Shown here piece by piece: positions 1-10,614 of a stretch of 64,000 nt of DNA. Position numbers and translations under genes: made by a program. The notes under the pieces were generated by a model. It ran no database searches and was not told the origin of the DNA. It saw only the letters and a list, made by a program, of their open reading frames with translations. The number at the start of each line of letters is the position of its first letter. The stretch's first letter is position 1. Origin of the DNA: Colletotrichum lupini (taxonomy: Eukaryota; Ascomycota; Sordariomycetes; Glomerellales; Glomerellaceae); assembly GCF_023278565.1 (NCBI RefSeq), contig NC_064682.1, forward strand, positions 4,588,001-4,652,000, written 5' to 3'.

Positions 1-1776
1 CTCTTCCTTGTCCCTCTTTTTGGCCTCCTTTCGCTCCGCCTTTTCTTGTTTGCGTTTTCGCTCTTCCTCGGCGGCGAGAGAAAGACGGACGGCTTCCATG
101 AACATCATATCTTCCAGCTCCTCCATCCGACTTCTCCTATTTTCCAGAGCTCCGCGCCCAGAGGAGCTTCGTGGTCCAGGCTCTGGTCCAGCTGGGGCAG
201 CTTCACCCTCGGGGTTGCGATGGGGGCTTTCTTCCGGCTGTGGGTTGGATGGTCCAGAGGGGGTGCGACTCCCGGTGTTTCTCCGACTGAAACGCCCGGG
301 CCGTGTGAAGGCGAAGCCGCGCTGCTGTTCGTTGTTTCCCATGAGGAAGGCCGCAGTGTGCAAAGCAGTTGCCGCTGCAGCTCTGCGTGCTTGGTGTGCT
401 CGTTGTGCTGCGAGTTTGGTCGACCAATCCGGTCGAACCCGATCAGTAGTGACAACATTTGGGGCGTTGGCGGACAAGCTTTGAGCTCGCCGCCTCCCAG
501 ATGTTGGAGAGGTAGGCGACAAAGTGGAGTTCAAAGAGCTCTGAGATGACATGGCGGTATTTTGTGACGGGTATCCAATGGCATAAGATAGACCCCGTCG
601 GAAAGGGGGAGCGTCATAGGTTACACCGAATTCGGTCTGCTGGCAGTAGGGGCACTGCGCGGGCTCGGATATTAGCATTTCTGGAGCTTCCTCCGGGTTG
701 GTCGGATTCGCAGACTGCTCGGTCGGTTCGCCGTGATGCTCGGGATGGTGCGGATCGGCGCGCTTGATCTGCACGAAACATTCGCTGCAGATGGGCTGAT
801 CGCAGCAACGGGTGCGATTCAGGTAGGGAGGATAGGTTAGGAAACAAATGGGACATTCGGTAGCATCCTTGTACAGGAAAACCTCTAACGGCTGTCCGTT
901 GACCAAGGGGTCGTTGGGCAACTTGATCTCACGGGGCATAACGTCGTTTGACGAGTTGCTGCGTGAGCCCCCGCTCAAGGCTGCTGCAAGGGCTTTTGCC
1001 CGAGGCTTGAACGGTGAGCTACTCCGCTGCTGGGCTGCGTTGGGCGACGATATCCCAGAGCCCGGCATTGAGCTACTACGATCCGATCCTACTGACAAAG
1101 ACCTCGGGCCCATTGGAACAGTGAGATTGGCAAGGTTCTGGGATGACTCGGTGGGAGAGGCGGGCGTATTGGACTGGGGAATGAACTCGGGTGGAGGTTG
1201 TTCATCGGCGGCCGGGATAGGCAGGCCGCGACCGGCGCAGATGAGCTGATATTCGGTCCAGTTGTCGGAGTAGTCATTAAGACCTCTCCAGAATGGTGCA
1301 AGCCGTCTTTCAATCTGCGGGGTCACAACTATTAACCTTTGCAACCAAAGCATGAGGATATTCGGAAACCATCTTACCTGTAATTGCCGCACGACGGGCT
1401 TGCTAAAGTCTTCGGGACCAGTGTATGTACCAAGAGTCACAAGGTATCCGCCATCGATGTGCTCCTCTTTCAGACTCCGCTCGCGTTCCTTTTCTCTCGC
1501 GACGCGGTCCCTCTCAAGTCGCCGGGCTTCCCGTTCCTGCCTCGTCTCCCTCCGCTCGTACGGCGCATCTTCTCTGCCTGCAGCACTTGAAGATCCGGCG
1601 GCTCCGAGGCCGAGGAGATTTAGGTCGGCTCTACTAAAGCGGCTTTGCCTCCGTGAGCTGGCATGATCGTTTGCGGCTTCTCTGGAGGTGGAGTGATTGA
1701 GGTAGGCGGCCTGGCTTTGCCTGTAGTCGGTCGCCGGGTCAATCGGACGAGATTCTTTGGTGCTACTGTTGCCCAT
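1..1776 (-). CDS. sip5: SIP5-like RING-type zinc-finger protein (3' end outside window)
   Basis: Two exons: 1378-1776 (133 codons) and 1-1314, with a 63-bp intron at 1315-1377 (GTAAGA donor, CAG acceptor, phase 0). The start is the ATG at 1774-1776, giving MGNSSTKESRP, the N-terminal signature of fungal SIP5 proteins with a likely N-myristoylated glycine. The block across the exon junction (RQLQ-IERRLAPFWRGLND) is diagnostic of this family. A C4-type cysteine-rich module starts near residue 287 (CPICFLTYPPYLNRTRCC, CPYC further on). The rest is Ser/Pro-rich, and a Glu/Lys/Arg-rich helical stretch runs off the window. Yeast SIP5 interacts with Snf1 kinase and the Reg1/Glc7 phosphatase, so a role in glucose signalling is assumed from the family. 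The C-terminus is cut by the window edge, not by mutation. Confidence 0.9.
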   Translation of the reverse strand, partial: MGNSSTKESRPIDPATDYRQSQAAYLNHSTSREAANDHASSRRQSRFSRADLNLLGLGAAGSSSAAGREDAPYERRETRQEREARRLERDRVAREKERERSLKEEHIDGGYLVTLGTYTGPEDFSKPVVRQLQVRWFPNILMLWLQRLIVVTPQIERRLAPFWRGLNDYSDNWTEYQLICAGRGLPIPAADEQPPPEFIPQSNTPASPTESSQNLANLTVPMGPRSLSVGSDRSSSMPGSGISSPNAAQQRSSSPFKPRAKALAAALSGGSRSNSSNDVMPREIKLPNDPLVNGQPLEVFLYKDATECPICFLTYPPYLNRTRCCDQPICSECFVQIKRADPHHPEHHGEPTEQSANPTNPEEAPEMLISEPAQCPYCQQTEFGVTYDAPPFRRGLSYAIGYPSQNTAMSSQSSLNSTLSPTSPTSGRRRAQSLSANAPNVVTTDRVRPDWSTKLAAQRAHQARRAAAATALHTAAFLMGNNEQQRGFAFTRPGRFSRRNTGSRTPSGPSNPQPEESPHRNPEGEAAPAGPEPGPRSSSGRGALENRRSRMEELEDMMFMEAVRLSLAAEEERKRKQEKAERKEAKKRDKEE

Positions 1777-2330
1777 ATTGGTTATCGATAGTGTGGCCGA
1801 GCAGTGTTGCTTGAGGGTTCGTCGAGTGTGGGCTCCCTCGAAGTGGACAGGGCGACGACGGGTGATCGATGACCCGGTTCAATCAGAATAACGATTGCAA
1901 GTACAACTGCGGTGGACCAGTATCAGCCACGGCGGTAGACTATGCAGTGAGAGGTGGTCCGGCCAAAATGAGTCCGGTAGAGAGTGTTGTGGTTGTCGTT
2001 GGTGTAGTCGATGTATGGTCGCAGTGTTGTCGATGGTGGGTGAAGTACCGTCGCAATATGGTTGGGGATGAACCGAGTGTAATCAACAACGCATCCTTCA
2101 GACGAAGTGGCAGAGAGCTGCAAGCATTGTCGAGAATGGTGAGGGGAGGCAGATGGTGTTATTGATCGTCGGAGGCGGATAAGAGGTAGTAAGGTGTACC
2201 TATGCGAATGGGCGCGATGGGTTGATGGCGGGCGGTGATATCGGGGATGGTGATGATGGACGGATGGTGTTGGCGGTGCAGGGTGACGGTGCAGGGGTCG
2301 CAGTCAGCGGATGTTGTGTTTGGGTGGGTA

Positions 2331-2367
2331 GGTGGTGGTGGTGGTGGTGGTGGTGGTGGTGGTGGTG
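2331..2367. repeat. (GGT)n microsatellite
   Basis: An uninterrupted run of GGT triplets, about 12 units. It generates spurious poly-Gly, poly-Trp or poly-His frames on either strand, which explains the long but meaningless open frames around 2.2-2.7 kb. Confidence 0.9.
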
Positions 2368-2784
2368 CTGGGTTTGGGGATCTGGGACCGGACGGGCGTG
2401 TCGGGTCGGGGAAGCTTGTGACGACGTGGATGTCGTACGTGCGTGGCTGGGCGCTGGGCACTGGGCACTGGGCACTGGATGCTGGGCGAGCCAAGATGTG
2501 AAGGTTTCCAGGCGTATGGAGACGGGCTTCGCAAGAGGACGCAGAGCGACTCTACAGTACCTTGAGTCAGGCCGGTGGAAGGATAAAGGGATGAGTGAAT
2601 GTGTTGCCAAGATGGCAAATGGGGAGATGCAAAAGCAAAAGAGATGAGAGTGTGAGGTGGTCGTTGGAGGGACGAGCAACAGATGCTTAAGGGAAGGTGG
2701 GAAAGTTGTCGGGCGCAGAGGGCCGGGGGGCGCGGTTACGGTTGTCGGGTGCAGTGGAGAGCAAGGTTCCCAATGATGCAGGAG

Positions 2785-3240
2785 TGCCAGGTAAGGAACC
2801 TAGGTACCTAAGGTAAGGTACCTATTCGTAAGGAGGAAAGGTACCTTAGTTCAGCAAGGTGTAAGGTAAGGTACCTAGGTAAGGTAGGTAGGTAAGGTAA
2901 GGTAACCAACCTGCTGAGGTACCTTGTAGGTTAGCAGCGACGGGAGACAACAAAAGTCAAGTGGCCTCTATGCTGTAGGACTGCTCATGATACTATTTGA
3001 TTCATACAAATGTAAAATATTTCAAGCCGAATGACAGATGAAGAAGAAAGGCCGATTGTTGCCACTCATTCTACCGGTATACCGGAACCTACATACCTAC
3101 TTGGATGGTACCTTATTGGCTGACTTCCGTTTTACCTTGGGCACCTCACCTTAGGTAAGTACCCAGGCACGTAGGTAAGCGTGGTAAGGTGGTAGGCACG
3201 TAAGGTAAGGTGAGGTAAGGTAAGGTGGCTGTCGCCGATG
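2785..3240. repeat. Cluster of TACCTAGGTA / GGTAAGGTACC words
   Basis: Dense imperfect copies of short palindromic words (AGGTACCT, CCTAGG, GGTAAGG) on both strands. Further copies lie at 3350-3660, around 4130 and around 15925-16045. Such dispersed words occur in intergenic DNA of several Sordariomycete genomes. No function can be read from the sequence. Confidence 0.6.
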
Positions 3241-6084
3241 TTGCCAAGGGAGATGTGACGTCTGACGTTGTATCCGTACTCAAGCTGTCAAAACGGAAAG
3301 AAAGAAGAGGGAGAACTGGAGAAAGTGGAATAGGATTACCTAGCAAAATTGTGCAAGTGAGGTAAGGTGGGCGGGTGTAAGAGGCCGAGAATCAAGGCAG
3401 ACAGGGTCCAACAGAGGGAAATCGGATCCCAGTGTGGAGAGGCCGGTAAGGTGCAGTACCTTAGGCGAGTGTGCGGCGCGAGGTTACCTTGGGTGGTTTC
3501 CAATGGGTAAGGTAGAAGAAGCATCGGGCGGTTAAGTTACGGGAAGAAGAAAGGGTACCTCAATCGGCTGGTTGTTTGGGCACCTGGGCATTGTACCTTT
3601 TCCAAGGGGATTTACTGTGTACTGTGGTAGTTATCCGTTGGGTACCTTACCTCACCTTTTACCTTTGGGGGCTGTTTGCTGAGGTGGATGAGGTGGATGA
3701 AGTCTGGACCGAAATCGCTGGCTGCACCGGCCCGGCTTGCTTCTTGGCCTCAGATCTACGCTCTTGGGACCTGGAAGGCACTCCCAGTCTGCAAGGCAGG
3801 AGATGACCTGAATGCAAGTGGACTCGTCTTTCCTTCCCTTGGATACGGAGTAAGGTAGGGTGCAAAACCTTAAGGGAAGGAGACTCCTGTGGTTTCTTTT
3901 TACTGTATTCGTGATAACTCATGAGAAGTGCCCGCTGCGTCTCGGCAACCTCTTTCCTTTGTACATCAGTGGAAGTCACCATGGTCCACGGCACCTTCCA
4001 ATGTTTTCTTGACGCCAATGAATGAGAGAGGAAGGGGCTGGAGACTACGGAGCACGGAGGGGCAAGAGGTTGTCGTGGAAGGTGGAGCCCATCTGCAGCC
4101 TACCTTAGGTGCGTGCCTGCCAACCCAAGGTACCTTAAGGTGGTAAGGAACATACCATCGGCAAGACCCCTCCTTTCCCCGACTTCCAAAATGCACTTGA
4201 GCCATGAGGCCCTCCTCACCCTTATTAGCTAAGCACGCCTGTCCATCATGAGGGGTCGACCGGTTTGATGAGAGATTGATGAGGTGAGAGCTGAAAACCC
4301 TGCTTCCGGTCTTTCCGCAACCAGTCACTGCCATTTACTCACTGTTACTGATGTTATTGCTAACTGTCACTCGATTTGGTACAAGTATGTCGTTACTTAG
4401 TTCATGTCCCTCCCTTTTGACGTCCATCAACACCATGAACGCTTGTGGTCATCAACACTTATGTGCCCCCTATTCAGCCTCCAATCCGGCACTTGAACAA
4501 CTCACCGCTGCTATGTCTCATGTCTCATCCAATCCACCATGACCCCCGCGGCACCCCTTGCCGTCTAATGCTTCCTGGTCCCGAACCAACGCGGCAAGTG
4601 CCTCCCAAAGCTCCCGACGGGCATCTCCCACCTAAATCCATGAATCTTGCGCCTAGAGCTTCATGCGCACGACATCTCGCAACACCCCGTCCTGCAAAGC
4701 TATGATGCCTCACGGGCTTGAGCGCCTGTTGCGCCCAATGTATTCGTACCGCTCTCCACTATTGCCTTAGTCTAAGACTCCATGGTGGTACTACCAAAGA
4801 TGGAGCCCGCCTTCGCATCTACCCTATGCCTATGCCTATGCTGCTCCATGTGTCAATCGCTAACGCCATGCGATGCGACTCAACAACGGATCCCCTCCAG
4901 ACAATCGTCTTTCCTCATTCATGCTCGCGAGCCTCCGACCATGTCATCGACCTACAGGAGGAGTGCTAGGTTAGTTGAATTACACGGCACGTCCCAGCCC
5001 GGGTTTGTTTCCCTGCAGGCACTCTAGGTACGACTAACAAAGGGACGCCAAGGTGGTTTGCATGTGCTGGCTGGGCTAGACACTGCAAAATGTCATGTAC
5101 AAATTGCAATATACACACGATATCTGAACAATTTGTGCTCTATGCTGCGTAGGCTTGCCTGTGGCGGTGTCCAGCGGATTGACTCGACGCAAGAGTCCGA
5201 GACGGGCACGCGCTGGGAAAACGGCTTCGTTCCGTGGGGTGCCTCACGAGCTGCCGCCATGGAGGCACCCTCTACATCTCCAAAAAGCCCCGACCGCCTG
5301 CCGCCTTATCTCTGTAACCAATGCCATGACACTGTCGCGTGATTCTCTGAGACACCCATCCCACCATGTTGGCGGCGGTGAGCACCTACATCAAAACGCC
5401 AACTGCACCCCACGTCGCACAATGGCTGGCGCTTCAGCCGCCAACATCTTCTCATCGATGCCATTCCCGCATCTGCCATGGTGGTTTACTTACCGCAAGA
5501 GTGTCCTAATCATGTAATCTCGAGATATTGGATGGCTGAGACTGGCCTGAGATAGCATGCGTGAAGCGAGAGGCAGTTGAATCCAACAGAGAAGTCAGAT
5601 ATGGAGGTTTTCAAAGCCTCGAATACGTCGAGGCGAGGTCAGGAGCCATATCGCTAGCACGTCAACTCATAACTTGAAGTTAGTACAACTAACTAAACAT
5701 ACTCATGTCGCGAGTACCTTACCAGTGTCACACGGGGCCCAGGTTATATCTCAAAAGCGCACACCCAAGGAAATCTTTCCTCGGCTTAAGCTAGGTTTGT
5801 GATTTACAGGACAATTAGTTTAGGCCATAAGGAGTTTACGACAGATTCAACGATTGCAAGCTCTTGGCAGAGCGGGAGTCGCATCCTGTCCATGTCACTG
5901 GTTTGGCTCTGTTACGTCAGCAGTGTCGGCGATGAGGAAGCCGACCACCGACTGAGGAAGCCCAGGTCCAATAGGCGGGCGGGAAGAAGTCCAAGCTCCA
6001 GTACCTGAAGTTCCCAGTGGAAAAGTTCACGATTTCGTCAATCGTTTCCGTTGCGACGTCCTGGCTCCAGTGCAAGTCATCCCC

Positions 6085-7488
6085 ATGGCTGGTGGCCGCA
6101 ATACCAAGTCTTCAGGCCCTGTGCCTCCGTCGCGAACGCTGGTTCTCGACAATGGCGCGTCGACCATCAAAGCAGGCTTCGTTTCCGACGACCACACTGA
6201 CGAGCCTCGAGTAATACCAAACTGCATCGCCAGAGACAGGGCGAGAAAGGTCTACGTCGCATCCGACCTCGAAAAATGCCATGATTTTGGCGAAGTTCAA
6301 TTCCGGCGACCGGTAGAAAAGGGGTACATTGTCAATTGGGAAGCTCAAAAGGAGATTTGGGACCACGAGTTCTTCGACGACAAGGCGCCGCAAAAGTGCG
6401 ATCCTTCCGAGACCAGACTGCTCCTTGCAGAACAACCCAATTCGTTGCCTATTCTACAGGCCAACTGTGATCAGGTAATCTTCGAGGAATATCAATTTGC
6501 CAGTTATTATCGTGGTATTGGTATGTGGTTTAGCCTCTTGCACGTCTCGTCGACTCAGCTGACCTATGTCTTCCCAGGGGCCTCCTTCAATGCGTACCAC
6601 GATATCCAAGGTATCCTTCAGACCCCCCGAGACCCGAATTCGGTGCCCCAAATTCCGGCTGAAGCTGTGCTGCTCATCGACTCTGGCTACTCCAATACTA
6701 TCGTCATGCCTCTTCTCAACGGCAAGCCCCTGCACTCCGCTGTTCGAAGACTGGACGTCGGTGGGAAGCTCATGACAAATTACTTGACGCGTTTACTCTC
6801 CCTGCGATACTACGACATGCGAAACGACACATACATCGTTAATGAGATCAAGGAACAGGCAAGCTATGTCTCACTCGACTTCAATGGCGACCTCGAGAAG
6901 ACCTGGAAGGGTACGAGGGGCGAGAAGAGGGAGCCTTACGTGACGGGAGCCGGCATTGCCAAAGACTACATACTGCCCGACTTCCACACCAAGACGAAGG
7001 GCGTCGTCCGAGACTACGACCCTGCTATGCACACAAAAGCAAGAAAGATGGCAGCACGCGCCGCTGACAACGACGAAGACATACTCACGCTTCGAAACGA
7101 ACGCTTTTCAGTTCCCGAACTACTCTTTCAGCCTTCCGACATTGGACTCCGACAACCCGGCCTCGCGGACGTCATCATGCAGTCTCTTTCCGAATTGCCA
7201 GTTGGGCTTTGGCCGGGGCTCTTGGCTAACATCGTTGTCGTTGGCGGCAACGCCTTGTTTGCTGGCTTTATCCAGCGGCTGGAGAAGGAGCTTGTCAAAA
7301 GGGTTCCCGATGCCTGTATTGTGAGGGTCGCGCATCCCGTCGACCCTATCACAAGCACCTGGCATGGCGGTGCAGAACTGGCCAAACACTCCGATATTCA
7401 TAAGCTGTCTGCCACTAAACAAGAGTACGAAGAGTACGGCGGCGCATGGGTTGCTCGCAAATTCGGCTCTGGAAACACTGGTGTCTGA
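6085..7488 (+). CDS. arp6: Actin-related protein 6 (SWR1 complex subunit)
   Basis: Exons 6085-6520 and 6578-7488 give 448 aa, close to the usual ARP6 length. The N-terminal actin nucleotide loop LDNGASTIKAGF, the block VIFEEYQFASYYRGIGASFN and the C-terminal VVVGGNALFAGFIQRLEKEL are all ARP6-like. The intron 6521-6577 (GTATGT donor, CTGAC branch site, CCCAG acceptor) is 57 bp, a multiple of three without stops, so an unspliced model reads through with 19 extra residues in the middle of a conserved block. The splice is chosen because it restores that block. ARP6 works in the SWR1 remodeller that deposits H2A.Z, and in silent chromatin. The ATG at 6085 follows an in-frame GTG; no better ATG lies upstream. 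Confidence 0.93.
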   Translation: MAGGRNTKSSGPVPPSRTLVLDNGASTIKAGFVSDDHTDEPRVIPNCIARDRARKVYVASDLEKCHDFGEVQFRRPVEKGYIVNWEAQKEIWDHEFFDDKAPQKCDPSETRLLLAEQPNSLPILQANCDQVIFEEYQFASYYRGIGMWFSLLHVSSTQLTYVFPGASFNAYHDIQGILQTPRDPNSVPQIPAEAVLLIDSGYSNTIVMPLLNGKPLHSAVRRLDVGGKLMTNYLTRLLSLRYYDMRNDTYIVNEIKEQASYVSLDFNGDLEKTWKGTRGEKREPYVTGAGIAKDYILPDFHTKTKGVVRDYDPAMHTKARKMAARAADNDEDILTLRNERFSVPELLFQPSDIGLRQPGLADVIMQSLSELPVGLWPGLLANIVVVGGNALFAGFIQRLEKELVKRVPDACIVRVAHPVDPITSTWHGGAELAKHSDIHKLSATKQEYEEYGGAWVARKFGSGNTGV

Positions 7489-7825
7489 ACCTTCACTATT
7501 CCAAGCACCAACTAGAGCGGTTGGTCTATCAAACAGCCCTAGAATAATCACATCCCCGTATGCCCTGTGGGCGTACATCGCAGGTCTATGGAAGTCAAAA
7601 ACAGCCTCCATCCCGGCTTCTACACAGTCGAATATTTCTTGACTATACCAAACAGACTGCTCCACGATGCCATCTGCCCCGGGTATTCATATTTCGAGCT
7701 TTTGTCGATACGTTTTGGCCGAACAAGTTTTCTCGTCCCCAACAACATGGAAAGTCTTTACAGCCATTAGTATCGACCACCCCTTTTGTCTACATCGGTA
7801 CGGCTGTGGGCATACTATAGACAAC
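7489..7825. other. Convergent 3' intergenic region
   Basis: The 3' ends of arp6 (plus) and the cupin gene (minus) face each other here. Nothing gene-like is seen. Confidence 0.6.
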
Positions 7826-8580
7826 CTACTTCGAGCCAGTAGCTTCGCACCGTTTCAGGCATTCTGCGGTGCCAACCGCAGCACCAGTCCCGACAGCCGG
7901 GATATCTCGTCGTAGCTGTGCAAACTTTGCTGACAGCGGGTTTCCTCCCAACGCTGCTGCCACTACACTTGGAGGAAGATCGAAGAGTCCATTGGCAACA
8001 TTATGGGTGCCGGCGTCTTCTGAGCTCAGAGCCGAGATCAGAGTAGCATTATCGCACCCTGGAGTGGTGAGCATGGGACAACATATGGAGGCTCGTAACG
8101 AAGCTCACGTGTGTTTTGCATCGTGTGCAGACTGCCTTGGGGAAAGATTGTCATCATTCCGGGCGCCAAAGTTGTCTTCACCATCCGAGCCCCGTTCTCC
8201 AGCGTCATATAGGTCTCGGTAGTCCCCTCGACAGAAACCACATAGTTGGAAGCACGAGCGTGGTAATGCGGCGGCAGCATAGCGCAGGGACCAAGACTGA
8301 TCCAAGCCATGGTCATACCATTGCCAACCGTTGCTGGGAAGGTCGCGGCATTGGCGTTGACGACGCCCCCGGGGCTGTTGGTGTGGAATTCATGGGCGAA
8401 GTAGTTGAACGTCCAGTCTTTATCTTCGGGTAGAATATTAAGCTTATCAAGTTCTGTTGGACTTGTTCGAAGCGATCGAACACGATCTGGGTACAGTGTG
8501 TCGTCTGTGGCGTTAATGAAGGCCGCAAATAGACACAGTGACAAGAGAAGCCAGGTTGGCGACGGGGCGGAAACGGCCAT
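7826..8580 (-). CDS. Secreted spherulin/germin-like cupin
   Basis: Exons 8109-8580 and 7826-8058 are joined across a 50-bp intron (8059-8108, GTGAGC donor, CAG acceptor), giving 234 aa. The N-terminus is a clear signal peptide (hydrophobic LLLSLCLFAAFINA after MAVSAPSPTW). The cupin barrel has motif 1 PPHYHARASNYV (metal-binding His residues) and motif 2 FPQGSLHTMQN. After the splice the C-terminal part (NATLISALSSEDAGT, LPPSVVAAALGG) matches the fungal cupin/spherulin-like family. Without splicing the protein would stop shortly after motif 2 and lose the conserved tail. The product is probably an extracellular metal-binding cupin; enzymatic activity, if any, cannot be deduced. It is convergent with arp6. 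Confidence 0.85.
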
Positions 8581-10614
8581 GTTGGACGAGGTGGATACGG
8601 TTAAGGCGTCCAGAAGGCGTCCAAGTATGTCTTGAAGATGCCGTTTCGAGATCGATCGTCCTCCCTCCGGCGACCCAGGACAAGGCGAACTTATACTAGC
8701 TCGTGAGGCTCAATTCAGTGGCCAGGTAGGACGCATAGATCCTTGGAAGTCACCACGAGATCTCAGGGAGTGCCATGGTAACGGAGCAGTCTCCGCTTGA
8801 AGTATAGGCCAATAGGACATAGCAAAAAGGCACAGAAAGCCATCTGCTGGGATCTCCATCTAACTTTCTCGAGGCCAATGCCGTTATCCTGGGTATGCGA
8901 TCACGAGTATCTCCCCACGCAGCGCACGATCGACATACGACGTACATATCGTCTGACAAGAGAATGGAGGGAGACGAGGCAGGATCTCGGGAATAGGAGG
9001 GCCCTGACAAAGCACAGAAACCCTGAATATTTTGTGCTAGGGGACGGTGCGACTTACCACGTCCTCTCGCAGCTCGTAAATGCTTGCACCTGTGACAGTC
9101 AGGGCAAAACTGTCCAACCGAACCGGCCAGGACGGAGACAGCGACTCTGGCTACAACGGGTACTCGAACAAAGGATCTCCTCGGGCTTGACATGTCAATA
9201 CAAGGACTAATGACAATCTCATTCCTGTCGAGAGCTTCCAATCGTCCCTACAATCTTTTCTGCCTGCGTTTTCAGGTCATCACTGGAAATATGCTATGAA
9301 CGAAGAGTTTCAACTTGGCATGTGACTTGAAGTGTCCAGAGGGTCGTCCCAGACAACAAAGTTGCGCCCGAGGAAGAGAGGAGAGAAAGCGAGGCACTGT
9401 TGTATTTGTCCAAGTAAGCTCGTGATACCGCCACTCCCCAGCTTGTCTATCTCGTACCGCAAGCTTTCCCCTACGTAATTATAAGCTACTCGATAAGGCC
9501 CTGCTTCCACAGTATCGTATAGCTCTATCCTTTCACTTGGTCATTGGACTATCTCATTTCATTGGATGATACGGAGAGAAGGGTCTTGACCTTTGCGCGC
9601 GTTAAAGTGTGGCTCCTAGAGAGCCTCATGGTCGAGGTGACGGCCGAGGTCGGAACCTACCTTGAAGCTATCAGCCCAGGCACATGGCAGGCGTTCAGCA
9701 TCGCACTAGGACCTGTATACCTTCACTAAACTAATCTGGAAGCTTCCACGGATGGGCCGAGGTTTGTGGCCTGTGACGACGAATGAATTTCGAGGCAAAC
9801 TGTCATGCAAAATGCCTGTGAAACAGACTGTCTATTCCCGGAAATAACCAGATTGATCAGCTGGGTGGCACAACAATGTAGTGGAGGCATCTCTAGCATT
9901 TGCTTGTCGAATGATGTCTTCCTTCCTCACACGAGATGTCGTTGACGGTCACGGAACTTGATCTGACTTGAATCAGCAGGAGAAAGAATCGAGGAGATGA
10001 CGACTGAGGCTGACTGAAGCCCGAGGAAAGGGGCTCACTAGCAGGAACACGATGGTGATAGGAACGGGAATTGCAGTTGGATCCAAACAACCGCCTATAG
10101 ACGTCACCTGCACAAGTCTCACCATCACAACACAATCTGGCTAGAAACGGGACACAAAAAGTGGGTGCAAAAGAGTTGGGATTGAGGTCAAAAGGTCGTC
10201 TATACCGCTAAACCATTGGCAATCAACGCCTCACACGCTTTGCTTCAAGGGTATCTCACAAACGATGAAAGCGCTTAGTGACGTGACGAGAGCTCGCCGG
10301 CTCTGTAAATATAGCCCATGCAGAAAATCAAACAGTACACAAAGTTGGCCTTCCGAGACAAGCTGTAAATCGTGACCCAAAGCTGACGAGAAGCTCTTGG
10401 GAGCGCCGCTTTGCCGCGCCTGAAGATCCAAATATGAGAAAAGTCTTGGAATTTTTCAATCCCGTGAGTGCCACTAGCCTTCAGCTTCAGTTGGTCTCAA
10501 ACTCCGTGGGTTGCGGCGACTGACCGGCGATCGGCATCTGTCGTTTCGCCCGGATGACACCCGCTTAAAGGTGTCGCAAGAAGCGACCACGGCTCGAGCA
10601 CCCTACCGAAAGAG
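8581..10614. other. Intergenic region, no gene supported
   Basis: About 2 kb between the cupin promoter and the 3' end of the F-box gene. Open frames at 8.75-9.24 kb overlap on both strands and show no recognisable domain, signal peptide or exon structure. Confidence 0.5.

Larger units (their letters stand above)
1777..6084. other. 4.3-kb intergenic region with low-complexity DNA
   Basis: This is the shared upstream region of sip5 (leftward) and arp6 (rightward). I see no supportable gene. It holds a (GGT)n run at about 2331-2367, a 7-bp GGGCACT repeat at about 2456-2476, and many copies of GGTAAGGTACCT/TACCTAGGTA-type words at 2790-3240, 3350-3660 and 4100-4150. Open frames here are short or read through the simple repeats. 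Confidence 0.6.

Noticed and set aside
2159..2679. Long frames on both strands, rich in Gly, Trp, His or Pro
   Set aside because: They are translations of the (GGT)n microsatellite and GGGCACT repeats, with no gene structure.
8750..9241. Overlapping open frames on both strands
   Set aside because: Neither has a recognisable motif or plausible exon partners.
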